In this document: piece after piece, positions 23,076-36,640 of the stretch
How positions within the stretch are numbered: the stretch's first letter is position 1
Layout: every line of letters starts with the position of its first letter
Assembly: GCA_948567375.1 (NCBI GenBank)
Contig: OX419756.1
Coordinates: forward strand, 43,688,552 to 43,752,551
Length of the DNA stretch: 64,000 nt
Reading direction: 5' to 3'
From: Lunularia cruciata
Taxonomy: Eukaryota; Streptophyta; Marchantiopsida; Lunulariales; Lunulariaceae
Made by a program: the position numbers and the translations under genes
Notes under the pieces: generated by a model
What the model was told of the DNA's origin: nothing
Seen by the model: the letters and a program-made list of their open reading frames with translations, nothing else
Database searches by the model: none

Positions 23076-25800
23076 CTTCACTTAATGCGGTGGTCCTTCA
23101 ACTCTTTCCTTACTTGCTGTCACCTGATTGATTTCCCACGTCTCGATAACCAGAAATCTTCTTCTTCGGAAGCACAATCTTTGTGAGCTGCTACCGGGTA
23201 GAACTTGATACGACTGCTCATGGATACGTCTCCATCTCCTCCACGATCAAGAGAGCTCCCTACTGATCGCATGCTTCCATTCTCGAGTACGAGTTCGGCG
23301 CTGTAAACCAGAAAGCAAACTTGATCAATAATAAGAAAAAAGAACTGTTCTTTTCACTAAAGTCCAGGATTGCCAGGAACCAAGCCATATAGCAATCAAA
23401 CAGAGATCTGAATGCCCGAGTCCCCATTGCAAAGCTTTGGTGAAGGTGCCGCAGCAGCGCAATATTTCTCTAAACTTCAGTTCCATCTACCTGAGCTTGA
23501 CCTAGACTCTGCAATGGTGTCACAAGTACATGCTTGTGATTTCAGTTGTACGATAATTTGACTGGAAGTCGCAGGTGGATTTGGTAATGATGCATTACCT
23601 GCACTCTCAAGGGATGGTGTGGCGAGGTCGGCAGGATACAATTGATACCAGATCCTCTTGAAATCTTTTCCTTCTTCTTTCCTGGAAGTTTACCAAGGGT
23701 GAAACGTCAGCAATCATGACTTCTGTATATCGCAGCTAGCCGGTTATCGGTCAAACAGGAGAACTGCAGCGATAATGTGGCGAAATCGGGAAGGATTGAG
23801 AGCTTATGTTCGTACACATACATTAGAGGCAAACTACAGTAGACTGCCCATTGCTTCGTTCAGACATGAGGCGGCGCCTATATTTTCGGGTACTGACGTG
23901 GTGCTAGGCTGAAAAGCAAGTCGTCCTGGATTCGAGCTACAGACGCACTGCATGTGGGCAAGGGGAAGGGAATCCGAGGATGTGCTGATCAACACCTTGA
24001 CATTATCAACGAGTATTCTTTTTGGAAGATTGAGAGCTACTTTCTATGTAGTTTGAGTTTGATACAGAACTGAAGACTTCAGAATCAAAATACAATGCGA
24101 CGAGGTTAGGCCTTGTGCAGAAGGCGTCCTTCAGGATATCTGGTCTCTAGAGAAACAAACACGACATACCGAGGGATGAAGGGATGGAAAAAAGCTGTAT
24201 GAAGAAGGATACAAGCAGCGCAATTGCAATGTGTAGCAGATCCAACTCTTTAGTTGAGTGGTTACATCGAGAGCGTGGAACTCTCAGGATGTGTCCTCCT
24301 TCTGTTGCGATTGTCAACTCGCACCCAGCAGAAGACTAGAGATTGACTATAGGCGATGAATGTGATTGTAAGTTAGGAGTTGAATTTTGAAATCCTCACG
24401 CTAAAATCCGAATTTCACGTCTATTGCCAAAGGGACCTCCACGATTGCCACAAACCAGATACGAGGTTCAACTAACAGTCCAGTCCAGCAGAACGCAAGA
24501 CTTTACTAATGCTCAGGTATACCTGCAAAGCGATTGAATGACTCTACAATTGCTCGAACATGTTTGCAAACTCTGAACATGGAGTGAATGAAGAAAATCA
24601 CCGTACCGTTAAGTTTCTCCTCTCTTTCTGGACGCGCTTGCAAGTTGGACACCTGCAAATGCGCCTACGCTATTCCCTTCTCTGCTTTCTTCTTCACTTC
24701 TGTTCAAGAGACCGCGCCAGTTCTTGTGGAGGAGCAGAGATGAACTAACTCACTCACTCATTCACTCACTCTCAAGGGCCGACACATGGAACCGTAGAAG
24801 ATCTGTCAAATAGATCTCTCTAATCAAAGCTTGATTGTTTTATGTATGCTACTGATAGAAGGGAATGCTTCTGAGTGTAGAAGAGGAAGAAGGTCTATAT
24901 GTCTCTTGAGTGCTGTGAGGTGCCTTTGTAATGTCTTCTACAGAACAAGATGCGCAAACCTTTGCTGATGTGATGCGAGACAGGAGGAAAAGAATAGCAG
25001 CTAGCCAAATGGATGGAGAGTTGAACCAACAGAATCTGCAGCAGCAGCGTGCATATTGACTACCGACCACTGTAGAACCCTCCTTTTCCTCCTTGCCGAT
25101 TCAATTTTTTTTTATCCTCGATAATAAACCAATAAACTACTACTGTCCCTTAAACGATGCATACGTAACTCGGAACTTCAAAGCTGCTATTGCTGTATGC
25201 AGGCACATAAAAGAAAAATTACAGTCCTTCGAGAGAATCTGTAGATGAAGAAGAAGAAGGAAGCTGTCGTTGTCTGGCAGTCCCTCTCTCTCTCTGACCG
25301 TTCCTTCTTTTGACTACAGTACTGACTCTTCTTCTTCTTCCTTCCTTGCTCGTTCTGTGGTCCATTCAGTCCTGTCCTAGTTAAGGACGACACAAGACTT
25401 AATTGCAGGGACGTAGCGACTCCAGTCAGTACCCCCAGTCTGCACTGCACTGCACTTGCCTCTACCCTCCTTGGATTTTCCCTGGTTTATTTACCCTCCA
25501 CACGGAAATTTAGTGTACTTTATAACCCTTATCCACGTCCCACCTTGTACAGTCGTCCCTTGTCGAACCCGATATCTGGACTGTCTCGTTTCCCTTCAGC
25601 CGGTTATCCCTTGTACGGTCACCGCATGTCCCCCAACTTTGCGGGTGACGCAAAAGAGAAACCCCCCTGCTCCTCGAGTCGGATATCCCCCTGTTCCTTC
25701 CCGTGGGGAAAGAGTACTGTACAGCATGTGGAATTTATTGTACACAGATAGGAAATGGAAACATAGGTGAGTGGCCTTTACTCCTTCCATGTTTCTCTAA
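23076..25800. other. upstream region of the DUF4228 gene and intergenic DNA
   Basis: No supportable gene. The minus-strand promoter and leader of the DUF4228 gene should lie from 23076 upward. Simple repeats include an ACTC run at about 24745-24773 and short CT runs near 25285-25300. Short frames on both strands lack domains. Confidence 0.45.
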
Positions 25801-27139
25801 TATACGAAACCAAGATATGTAATTAGTGTAGGAAATATTTTGTTGTTAGGAGCCTGTAATGTTTCTCTTTGGACGCTTAGAACCTTTCCCTTTAGAAACT
25901 TGACATTATAGAAGTGTACTTATAGACTTTTTACTGTCTCAGTCGATGAGATATTTGAGAGCTATAAGAAGTCAATGTTTCAAAAGCCCTACATGACAAG
26001 ATAAGAAGAAGAAATCACTAGTCTTTTAAGTGTTGAAGTGAAGAAACTTCTTTCTTACTGTGAGGTTCTCTTGATAAGTATTGCATGTGGCTGTGTGAAA
26101 GAGTTTATCTTTTTTGTATCACATGAGCTAGAGGTGTACATCTGTATTATTAGAAGAAGTCGTTGTGCTATAAACATCAAAGAGGTGGCACCTGTTGACA
26201 ATATGGACGCTGGAAAGGTCACACTCTTGCAGGTCTCATAATATACGTTGTGATGAATAATTATTCCACATGATGCTGTTGGTGATGATCACTTTTAAAT
26301 GGAGCCGCGGAAACATGCCAACTTTGTCAAAGATAAGGTCTTAGAAACATTCCTACTTTATCTAGGTTGATTTGGTCTTGAAATTATTATTCTCAGAAAC
26401 TTGCCTATATGTTTTTATTCTTATTAATGTGTGAATAATTTTTCACTTAGAGTGAATTTGCCATAAGGATTGCGTCATGTTTCAGTTAAGTTGTTTGGTT
26501 AGTGGCCACCCAAAACCAATCACATTAATTGCTAGCGTTTGAAAATGTGAATCAAAACCTCACTGCCATTCATTCCAATATCACCACTCTATATATCCAA
26601 TATTCATTCCAATGTCACCACTCTACAAATTTATATATTTTCTTTATGAAAGTCCACTCTCACAAGTATCATAGTCAGTTCAAGATTACTGTTTAGCTTA
26701 CTGTTTCAATCACCCTTTTAAGCTAAGTTAAATTGACAATATTGACCTCAGAATTTTAGTACCCATTCTTAAATATGGCACTCACCTGCAAAAGACAATA
26801 GACACCTGCAAAGACAATAGACATCAAAAATTTATTAAGTTGATGGATGGATACATGAAACATCAAACTCAGTCATGTCAACAATAATAAGGAGCACTTT
26901 GAAGTTGAAGTTTAAATATTGTCTGGATTTATAGATATCACTATCACTCACTCTTAAAATAAGCAATTAAAAAAATTTGAGATAAGCTAACTGCCTTTAG
27001 TTGTTGTGTGAGTAATAATAGTCTATAGTCCAGTCAATTAGTATATTTTGGATGGGATTACCCAAACTGAACACTCAAGACTTCATTTGTGGCTTTTGAT
27101 GATCCCAATCAAATGTCATAGCTATTGATTTTTTCTTGC
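25801..27139. other. AT-rich non-coding DNA
   Basis: The base composition drops sharply in GC from here, marking entry to the repeat-rich block. Small local duplications are visible (a 24-bp string at about 26567 and 26603, and a 20-bp string at about 26783 and 26802). No coding similarity was recognised. Confidence 0.5.
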
Positions 27140-29410
27140 AAATATATATTGCTACACAACATACATTGATGTAAACGTCATCCACTGAAGCACAACTCAT
27201 ATAAGAAGTCACAAAAAAACTCCAAAGTGCCACAATCAGATGAGTAGAAATCAGAACTCAACACTCAATACTTTCTACCAACATGCATTAATTACATTGT
27301 CAAGCCACACCCAATCTAGCTCAAAGAATCCAAGTTGCACTCATCGGCCTCTGTCCACCATAGCCAAGAGCTTGAAGGCTCAACATAAAAGAAGTGAGCT
27401 CTTTGGAGTTGCACTTCAAAGTATACTTAGAGTGATCCCAAAATCCAACCCTAATGGCAATTCCTATGGTGAAATGGCAAATTTAATGGTGTGAATGGTG
27501 ATTCTAATGGCCAAATCAAAAACCCTAACATAGTAGATAGACACCACCAAGTTAACCATGAGTAGCTATTGATAAAACTATGGCTAGCAAGTTCCTCACT
27601 CCAACATCTTAGCAAACTTGCTTAGGTGTTGCAAATATCATTGATAGTTGTCATGGAAGCATATATCACTACACAACATACATTGCTATCAACATCACAT
27701 ACTATAAAAGCACAACTCATATAAGAAGTCACACACAAACTCCGAGTTCTAAAATCATCCCTAGATGGCAGTCAGGTCACTCTAACTCTAGATAGCTATC
27801 TACTCCCAATATTTGATATACCTTATGTTGTGCAAAGATCAACAGATAGGGTGCTATCAAGCCCCATTGTTAGTTGCTTGTATGCAATCCATACTACATA
27901 AGAGTGAACTAGCTAAGCTGTCAAGTACATCAAGGATATTGCCAATGTGATTGAGAAATCATCGTGAAGGGAGGAGTCAAAGTGAGGAATCATTGTGAGG
28001 TGCCATCCTCTTGAATAGTTATCATACACCAACATATAGCAGCTCCACCAAGAGAACCACATAACATACAATGCCAACTTGCATGTATGACTGCCAAGCA
28101 TGGGTCTATTGTGCCATCAATGTTTGGGAGATGGCATAGTATACAATTGCACACATGATCCTTCCAAATAACACTATACTTCCTTCCAACATGAGGACTC
28201 TTGAAGGAAAACCTTGTGCACTCTCAAGATAATGCAGTCTATATTAGAGTTGTTGGTGCAATGTATTGTAGTGTCATGAATCTATACATTGTTGTCAACA
28301 TCATACACTATAGAAGCACAACTCATATAAAAGTCACAAACACATTCCAAAAACCCACAATAATTAGTCAATTGCAACTCAAATTAGATCTCAAAACTAA
28401 ACACTCAATATACACTACCAACAAGCCTTGATCACATTGTTGAGCCACACCTACTCTAGCTAAGAGAATCAAAGAGATGTTCACCAGCCTTTATCCACCA
28501 TACCAAGAGCTTGAAGGCCCAACATATAAGAAGTGAGCTCTCTAGAGCTACACTTTGAGATATACTCCCTCTAGAGTGGCCAAGAATCCAACCCTAATAA
28601 CACATTTAATGGCCCACTTTTGTGTGCAAGTAGTAGCTCAATGGTGTAATTAGTCAGCTTAATACCATATCTAATTGCAATTCAGTAATCCATGAACAAT
28701 TATTGATAACATAGTGACCACCAAAACTATCACTCTAGCATCCTAGCATTGATGTTGCAAATTTAATGATAACTATCATATGTATATGATTGCGATACAA
28801 TATACATTATTATCAACATTATACACTATAGAAGCACAACTCATATAAAAGCACACAAAAATTCCAAAGACTCGTAATCAACTCCTAATAGGCAGTTAGG
28901 TCCATCTAACTCCAAATAGTTATCTACTCTAAGTATGTGATATGGCCTATGGTAAGAATATATCAAGGGGCCAGGGGCCTAAATTACAAATAGATGACTA
29001 ACAAATCGGCTTAAGACCCATTGCTAGTCACCTATTTGCAACCTATATCACATGAGGAATGAACTAGCTGTAGTGTCAAAGAGATAGCCATTGCCCTTGA
29101 GAAACCACCATGAGAGGAGTAGTCAAACATGCCATATTCTATCCTATCAAACAACCATCATACACCAACATAATAGTAGCTCCACCTAAAGAGCTATATA
29201 ACATACACTACAAGCCTACATATACAACTACAAAGCTTGGATCTATTTGTACAATCATGTTTGGTAGTTGGCATGGTGCACCTGATTCTTCTAATAACAC
29301 CATCATATCCTTCCAAAAAATGGACTCTAGAAAGAAAAACCGCATGCATTCTCAAGATAGTGCAACCTATAATTGCATCAAGAGTCATCAGTGTAGTATG
29401 TCATAGATGT
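27140..29410. repeat. about 1.13-kb higher-order tandem repeat, roughly two copies
   Basis: The string GAAGCACAACTCATATAA or close variants occurs near 27191, 27711, 28317 and 28835, with spacings of 520, 606 and 518 bp. This defines a dimeric unit of about 1126 bp (A-B-A'-B'). Other pairs keep the same offset, for example ACCAACATA..TAGCAGCTCCACC at about 28030 and 29165, and CTCAAGATA.TGCA at about 28223 and 29353. Copies are clearly diverged. No protein is encoded. It may be satellite-like or part of a retrotransposon untranslated region. Confidence 0.8.
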
Positions 29411-29433
29411 ATCCAAATGAAATTGATGGATCA

Positions 29434-29691
29434 AAGTTTGTAACCTTTCCTTCAAATAGTGGCAATAATATAAGATATCCATCCCTATGTTGAGCAATCC
29501 TCAAGTTCTCAAAGGCCACCAATATCAGTCTCCAAAAGATGTCTACTGGTTGAGAACATGCGCTCACCCATACATCTAGATAATCCAATTCAAAAACTAC
29601 AATAACATCATGAAAAATGGTTATATGTAAATATAGATCTTGACTATAGGAATACCTTATGTTATTACCACTATTTGAAGGAAAGGTTATA
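29434..29691. repeat. inverted repeat with arms of about 42 bp
   Basis: Bases about 29434-29478 (containing ACCTTTCCTTCAAATAGTGG) match the reverse complement of about 29650-29691 with few mismatches, separated by about 170 bp. It sits between the tandem array and the minus-strand gypsy fragment. It could be a MITE-like remnant or a fold-back junction. Confidence 0.7.
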
Positions 29692-29985
29692 GAAGTTCAA
29701 TTTAATTTGGGTGATTATGTATATACAAAAGATTACACCAATGATTCTTGATGTGACTATAGGCTGCACTATCTTTGGGAGTGCATGTGGTTTTGCTTTT
29801 TGTAGTCATTTGGTTGGAGGCACGTGATGTTGTTGTTTGGAAGAATCATGTGCTTCTTCTTACTATAGAGTAAGAAGTGGGGAGAGAAAGATGCTAAGGA
29901 AGCTTGCAAACTGAACCAATAGCCTATATTCAACCAAGGTAATTTGAGATCCCAATCTTCCAAGTGGCCTCTCTACAAACCATAC

Positions 29986-31740
29986 TTACACAATCTTCTC
30001 TTCATCATTTGAACCACACTCTCTACTAAAACCATTTTCCTTAGGGTGATATTGCAAGGTATTATGGTGATTAATCAAGGCTTTGTCACACAAGACTTGA
30101 CAATCTCTCAAAAACTCTATACCTTGATTAGTCAAGACCTCAATTGGTGCATCAAAACACCTAAGAACTTGATTTAAGAATGAATAAGTTGTCCTCTCAC
30201 TAGACTTGTCAAGAAGTACCACTAACTCAATCCACTTGGCAAAGTGCTCCACCATAACCAAACATATAGATGATGTCTCACAAGGTTAAGCATACTCTAA
30301 ACTCTATAATAACCCAACCCCATGATAGGTAGTGGGTGCAATTGTGGTATAGGAGCATTAAATGATACCCAAACTCAATCACAAATCACACATCTTGCAA
30401 CAAACTCCATGTTGTGCAACCAATAATGACTCTAAATTAAACTACATGTCTACTTTAGTTCAAAATGTCCTAGTTCCTCATGAGCATGCCATACCAAATA
30501 TGGTATTTGAGATGGAAGGAGTACGACTTGCACTATACCATCCTCCCATACCCAAAGTAGATATCTGCCCTCCAATCTAACCGCTTGGCTCACTAAAGGA
30601 CATGGTCTCTCCTTGGTATCAATTATACCACCCACAATACCAATGTAAAGATAATCAATCAAAAAGACATAATCATGAATATCTCACTAACTCATACAAA
30701 TATCCCCACTCTCTCCAAAACAAAGACATCAATAACTTCTCCTATCTATATTGAGAGAGAACTAATTTTACTTGGCCTCTAATAAAATATTAGAGCAACT
30801 AGCTTAGCCCACCACAAACTCCTTCTCCTCATCATCTTCTTGGGTGAGCATTTCTCAAGCCCCAATGTACTCCAATTAGTATGAACCTAGAATGGATATC
30901 CTTTCATTGGTCTTCTAAGGATAGGGATAGATTTCAACCTCTCCTTGAGCTTTATGAAATCTCTCTCCTTCTCATCTTCCCAACAACACTCATTTGTAAG
31001 CTTGGTAAGCTTTTTCAAGACCTTGGCAATTGCACTAAATCCTCTAACATATCAATGATAGAAACTTTCCTAACCCAAAGAATGCTAATAGTCTACTCAT
31101 ATATGTAGGCCAAGTAATACATGCACCTTGGTATGCTAAACACCAAATCTACTAGGGTAGTGTGACCCAATTACTCAACATGCTCTTGGAAGAATTTTCA
31201 TTATCTAAGATGTAATTTGAATCTATGAGATCTCAATCTCTCAATCTCTCAATCTCTCAAACATCTCAAACAAGTATCTCTTATGCTCCTCCATGGTAGT
31301 GCTATAAATCAAAGTGTTATCAATATAACACCCTAAAAAATACAATCCCTATAAGATCTTGTATGTGACTCTCTAAAACTTGATATGAACATTTTTAATC
31401 CAACTAGTAAGAACCACCATTGATACGATATATCCTTACCATGAGGATAAATAGCCCAAAATGCTATATTGGACTTGTCTTTGTTGTTGATTGGCAATTG
31501 ATGATATACTATAGATCTTTGCTTGCCCAATTGCATCGAAGATCTCCTCTATGTAAGCATTATATGCCAATCAACCTAGTCTATCGGTTGATATGACAAT
31601 AATCTCTCCATATTCACTTATTTGTGTAGTTGCTATGGGTATTCTTCTTGTTTGGCATCATTATGGTTGAAGCATATTCTCCATGTGAGATCTCAACCAA
31701 ACTATCCTCAAAAAGATCTAGACTCTTGCTCTGAATCAAG
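29986..31740 (-). mobile_element. decayed Ty3/gypsy pol fragment (RT to integrase)
   Basis: Read on the minus strand, the pol order is normal. A reverse-transcriptase piece at about 31536-31333 contains FWAIYPHGKDISYQW and FLLVGLK. The zinc-binding region of integrase lies at about 30662-30450 (WHAHEELGHFE). An integrase-core piece is at 30261-29986 (VMVEHFAKWIELV, DKSSERTTYSFL). Many stops and frameshifts break the frames, so it is inactive. No LTR could be tied to it. It looks like a different subfamily from the element at 32.1-33.5 kb. Confidence 0.85.
31227..31256. repeat. AATCTCTC microsatellite-like triplication
   Basis: The octamer AATCTCTC is repeated three times inside the decayed minus-strand gypsy fragment. 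It has no evident function. Confidence 0.8.
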
Positions 31741-32097
31741 GCTCTCTACATATCACTATATTTTTAGGGATGTAAAAAGATTGGTTTATCATTAGTGTAA
31801 GCCAAGTAGAGGAAGATCTATACCTTCAATATCCTCAAAGGTTAGAGGTCAAGGCTATCTTCCCTGAAATATTTGTAGAGAAATCTTGCAAGTGATTTTT
31901 TTATGTTTTCTCATATGTTTCCAATTGGTCAAAAAAACCCCAATCCATTTATGATCGATATAGCTTTGATTTTATTTTTTCCCACAAATAAAACTAACTT
32001 TGGCCAATGAAGATAGAGTCCTTCCCTACTTTAAGAAGAGAGAGAGGGGAGGGAGGTTGTGCCTAGACAATGATTTGTGCTTTTTCATGCCTTTCAA

Positions 32098-32497
32098 GAA
32101 AAAGACCATGGAGAGAAATAGGAGAATAAAAGACCAAATTTGAAGATCATATTGGGACTCTCAAGTGAGGAGAACTCCGTTGCCTAGCTTGAGCTTGGCT
32201 TGGGTATTTATAGGTTACTTGGGTACAAGGCTCCCAAGGAGCTTCAAAGGAAGGTTCCTTTTAGGAGTCGCCTTACTTGAAGTGCAAACTAAGCTAGTTG
32301 TTTATTTGGCATACAAGTTACTCTACCCTTGGAAAGTTCCTAGAAGCTTCTAGGTGCTTCTAGAATATTCTACCCATAAGCTTCCTAAATGCTTCTAGCA
32401 AATTGTTAGGCTAATTCTACTTACTTTTACTAGATTTAACTTAGCCTACTAACTCATTAGCTTCTATTAACTTGTCTACTAACTCCATGTTATTACA
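32098..32497 (-). repeat. LTR (copy a) of the heat-shock-element gypsy family
   Basis: On the minus strand it begins TGTAATAACATGGAG at 32497, directly after a G-rich polypurine-like stretch (GGTGGGGGAGTA), and runs to about 32098. It is recognisably related to the LTRs at 58257 and 61508 in its start, TATAAATA box (plus-strand 32205-32212) and end region (CTCCTATTTCTCTCC). Heat-shock-element-like repeats are at 32343-32370, including TTCtaGAAtaTTC. Confidence 0.75.
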
Positions 32498-33520
32498 TAC
32501 TCCCCCACCACTAGTTTGTGACATCCTCATTGCCATGGAATCATTGAACTCCTATAGTGTTGTTTGTGCATTGTGGAGATGAGAAAGAGGCACCCATGTA
32601 CCATTATCAAGGGGATACCATTTCCAAAAGGACTTTGTACTTAGTGTGTTATTAGTAGCCAAGTTGGATGGTACGACGTGCAAGGGTACAATCAACTCAT
32701 ACTCCTCATGATTGTTGATATGGATGGGAGGAAGAGGGGTTGGATATGAGTGGAAAGAAAGATGGGTTAGAAAAAAAGGGTTTTAGCATTGAAACATGGG
32801 AGATAATATGGATCTGCATATGACTAGGAAGAACAAGTTGGTAGGCAATAGGGGAAATGATATGAGTAATCTCAAATGGACCTATCAAATTGGGAGCAAG
32901 ATTATGGACTTGGGTATCAAGTGGGAGAGGAAGGTTGCTAGAAGAAAGTATGACCTTATCACCTAGTTGAAAGGTGAAATCATGATGATGTTTATCCCTA
33001 TATTTCTTTTGCCAATTTTGAGCAACAAGAAGATGAGACTTGGCTTGGTGTAGGGATTTAGATAACATATACAAGAAGGTGGAAATATGTGGGACTTGAG
33101 ATGGAGGTGGAGCAAGAAGAGAATTTGGAACAAGTGTATCTTCCCATAATTAAGGAAGAAGGGAGAAAAGCCAATACTTGCATGCTTGGAATTATTCTAG
33201 GCAAACTCAACAACTATGAATCCTAGTCAGTATGGTGAACATTGACAAAGGCATGTAGTATGTCTTCTAAAGTGCAATTTACTTGTTTTATTTGCCTATC
33301 AATTGGAGGATGATAAGCTATAGAAAATACAAGCTTGGTACCAAGGAGTTAAAAAAATGATTGCCAAAATTTATCAATAAAGTAAGGATCTCAATCAGAG
33401 ATGAGATCCCTTGGCATCCCATGGTGCTTGAAGATAGTGTCAAAATAGATTTGGGTCAATATTGGACATCAACTATAATTAAATGTCAAGAAGAAATCAA
33501 GATAGTCCGATACATAGGAT
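32498..33520 (-). mobile_element. decayed gypsy chromovirus 3' end: integrase core, C-terminal domain, chromodomain
   Basis: On the minus strand, from about 33520 the integrase core is recognisable (EFA..NNSKHASIGFSP). An open stretch at 33074-32706 follows, carrying the integrase C-terminal region (QAKSHLLVAQNWQKKY, FQLGDKVILSSSNLPLPL, IGPFEITHII, HVSMLKPF). Next comes a chromodomain piece near 32620-32565 (WYPLDNGTWVPLSHLHNAQ). The chromodomain places the element in the chromoviruses, whose integrases target modified chromatin. Stops in the core show it is dead. The 5' part is missing, and the composition changes abruptly at about 33520. Confidence 0.88.
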
Positions 33521-36500
33521 GATCTTATAGCTAAGCTTAGCCACTAGAACCATTGACATTCTGCAAAGAAGTTGCTGTATTTTACAAATCTAGATAAATT
33601 TAACTTTCGTTTTTGGCATATTTGTACCCTATTAGCAGAAGACTAATTAAAACTCCCCTTGTTTCCCAGCCAAACGAACCTATATACAAACATAGGAACA
33701 CTGACTTATCTATTCCTAAGAAGTACCACAATATTGTCGATAAATTAAACACGCCAAAGTTTGTAAACACTGACTTTATCTATTTCTAGAATGTCCTGGA
33801 AAATGTCCTTTGTAGAATACATCCTCTCTAAGATGAGATATTGTGGACGCAGATGAACACGACAAATAGAGAAAGTAACTGTCTTTTCAACTCTCGCTTA
33901 GCCATTATCACTTATCCACGTGGCGCACTAGATCTGTGGCAACTGGATTCGGCCGCAATCTTTGAAGAACGGGAAGCGCACGAAGACCAGTCAAAGCAGG
34001 AGCCGAAGTCACGCTTTTTCAAAAGTTGACGAGGTGATGGCTTCACATATGTGTCCAGAGATTTCCGTCAGCATATACATTTTTCCCCACGTGGCCCCTG
34101 AAGGAAGATTATAATTTGGTGATGCTTACGTGGCGCACATTTCCATCTGTCTGAGTTCACAAGACCGAAATATATGGCTTAAGAAGCAAAACTTCTTTTG
34201 TGTTACAATTTAGTTCTATTCTGTTTAATTCTATACCAAGATCTGCAGTTCTACTTGTTTCCTTTTTACTTTGATAGAGTACTAAACTAGTGCCAAAAGT
34301 CGACATGTTCACACATTTCAACAGCGATGACCCTCCATATTTTGAGTACGTCCGTTGAATACACGAATTCTGGTGGTCAAAGATTTGCACGAGACGAATC
34401 CTGAGGCAAGATATTGTGGAAGATTTTTGGAATCAATACTCAGTCAGCCTGTCCCTTCTTGGAGTTACTGAATAAAGCATTTATTACTGAACCGCCCGGG
34501 CAATGCATTATCTCGATTCAGATAAATTTAGTAAATTAATTTCAAAATTAAGGAAGAAAAGAGTCGTGAACTTAAGTAAGCAAAGTTTGGTGTCGTATGT
34601 ATTTCACTAAAATCTCGGCCTTTAGACATATCTCATTTATCGTGACACTAGTAAATTCTCTAGTTTTTGAAGGAATATATCTCCGCTTAATAACACAGAT
34701 GATTTCAGGACATTTACAGGCAATTAAAACTTTTAATCCGAGCGCCTCCCGGCAGGATTTCAGCCTACAGCCTCGCGGTAGAATGACACAACAGGAATGC
34801 AGCGTAAATCTTAAATGACGAGATTCGGGGCTTACGTGTCACCGGTGACCTAGTTGTCAAACTCAGCCTGTGAAGTAAGTTGTTATCTGCCGCGTGCCCT
34901 CGTCGATCTAGTGTAGAAAATCCGAGACGTATCCTGGCTCCATGCAGTGTGACTAGCAAGTAAATGTACCTCCAACATGTAAGGAGTCTCCTCCGTTAAG
35001 AACCGAAGGAAGTGATTAGTTCGAACTCGCAGGAAGTTACAGTAACACAAACTGGAAGCAAAGGTACGGTTGGGTCAATGGCCTGCATTGACCCCTCCTA
35101 GACCGACGGAACATGGCACTGAGAGGAGGAGAGAAGGAGAGTCAGGACGAGCGTACCAACCATGGTGGGGCTAGATTAAAAGCAGCTGGGGCCGGCCGAG
35201 GATGATGGCTTCCACGTAACGATTCTGATGGCAACCGCAGCAGATAATCGTTTGTACGGCCCATGACCTGAACAGGACACCGCGGACAAGATGTCAATAT
35301 ACAACGCTTGTTTCTTGACGTGTCGGTTGCCTCGCGTGCCCACCAAACTCTCACTCTGTCCACTACTACTAGGAACCTCCGCCGTCTGCAAGCATTGGTC
35401 CTACCTTTAGCCCGGTCGTAGCACCAAACTTTCCCTTCGTTGACGAACTGATAGACGGACCGTCAAAACGCCATGCGTCGGCTGTGGAGCTATCGTCGAT
35501 ATTCCGCCGGTGCGTCACATTGACGGTCTGAGTGCTCCGCCCGCCCACCCTCCCTCGTGCAATTGTTGGGGCCAGTTATCCCCTTCCTTCTACTCATGCT
35601 AGCTAGACATACGCTGTTATCTATTTCCTCTCGAGAGGTACAATCTACAGTTCGGTTTGGTACCCAAGATAGAATGACGTGGAAATCCCGGTGAAGAAAA
35701 CCGGCGAGGTAGAACCGTCCGAAGCCCTCCACCGTGTAGAGAACTTTCATATCCACATACACTGACGTTATGTATATTATAATAATATAGCAATCAGCAA
35801 CAGAAACTAGGTGGAGAGGACTAATTCTTGATCTAAGTCCACCGTTTCGGGAGAGGTTCATCATATTGTTATGTTTCAGTCAATATTATTCATTTGCGAG
35901 TCAAAGAGGGCCCAGTCCAGTCCAATCGGTAAAATAAAAGGTACTATGACTGCTAAGCTAAGCTAAAATAAAATAAGATAGAATAATAATGGAAACATAG
36001 ACCGTTCAGTGAATGTTCAAAGCGGGCCCATGTAGGACTAATAGAAAGCAAGGAACGAGTTCAAAAAACAACAAATTTCTTGCTAGATGTTTCCAAATCG
36101 ACATATTTCGTGTTATCATCTAGAAGACTTCATGTAAATGATAATGGACGTTTCAATGTGAGTTTCTCGAGCTTTGCATTTTTGGACCTTAGAAAGCAAG
36201 ATCTTCTACAATCCAAACTAGCTAACTGCTCATGCTCTTTTTTTCTTTTATTTCTTTCCTTTTCTTCGCACAATATGCAAGGGATGTTTCTTGTTCGATT
36301 AGGTGATAAAGAAGTTATTCGAATTGGTAAGAGAGAAGAAGGAAGGCTAAACGGCTTTGAGATTGTTATCCTTCCAACCAAGAGAAAATACAACGTTAGA
36401 CTATTAGACTATTAGACGTTCTCACGTAAGTAACGCGCATAAATATGTCAAAATTTAATCGTTGTGCTGCTGGAGATGGAGCCTTGAGAACGATTATGCA

Positions 36501-36552
36501 ATGGTTAAGTAAGAAAGGAATGGGCTATGAGAAGGGGGGAAAAAAAACCTGA
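33521..36552. other. intergenic region without recognised genes
   Basis: The GC content is higher than in the transposon block. Reading frames are short; the longest, 124 codons on the minus strand at 35490-35864, has no recognisable domain. No tRNA-like cloverleaf or LTR was seen. Confidence 0.45.
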
Positions 36553-36640
36553 CTGCGCAGGATGACCGCACAGGATGGGAAGACTCCATCAAGCGCGCAT
36601 AAGCATAAAACATAAAAGGTAAAATTAGGCTAAGCCCCAA
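36553..36640 (+). mobile_element. short dispersed element (copy C), diverged
   Basis: Shares GGATGGGAAGAC, CCATCAAGC, a run containing AAAAGGTAA, and GGCTAAGCCCC in the same order as the elements at 4423-4516 and 18329-18420. It lacks the GCGACCGCGTAGG-like 5' part in recognisable form. Confidence 0.55.

Noticed and set aside
27140-29410. CRISPR-like array
   Set aside because: Spacings are about 520 and 606 bp, repeats are long and diverged, and the context is eukaryotic.
35490-35864. 124-codon minus-strand frame
   Set aside because: No domain or coding-like pattern; treated as chance.
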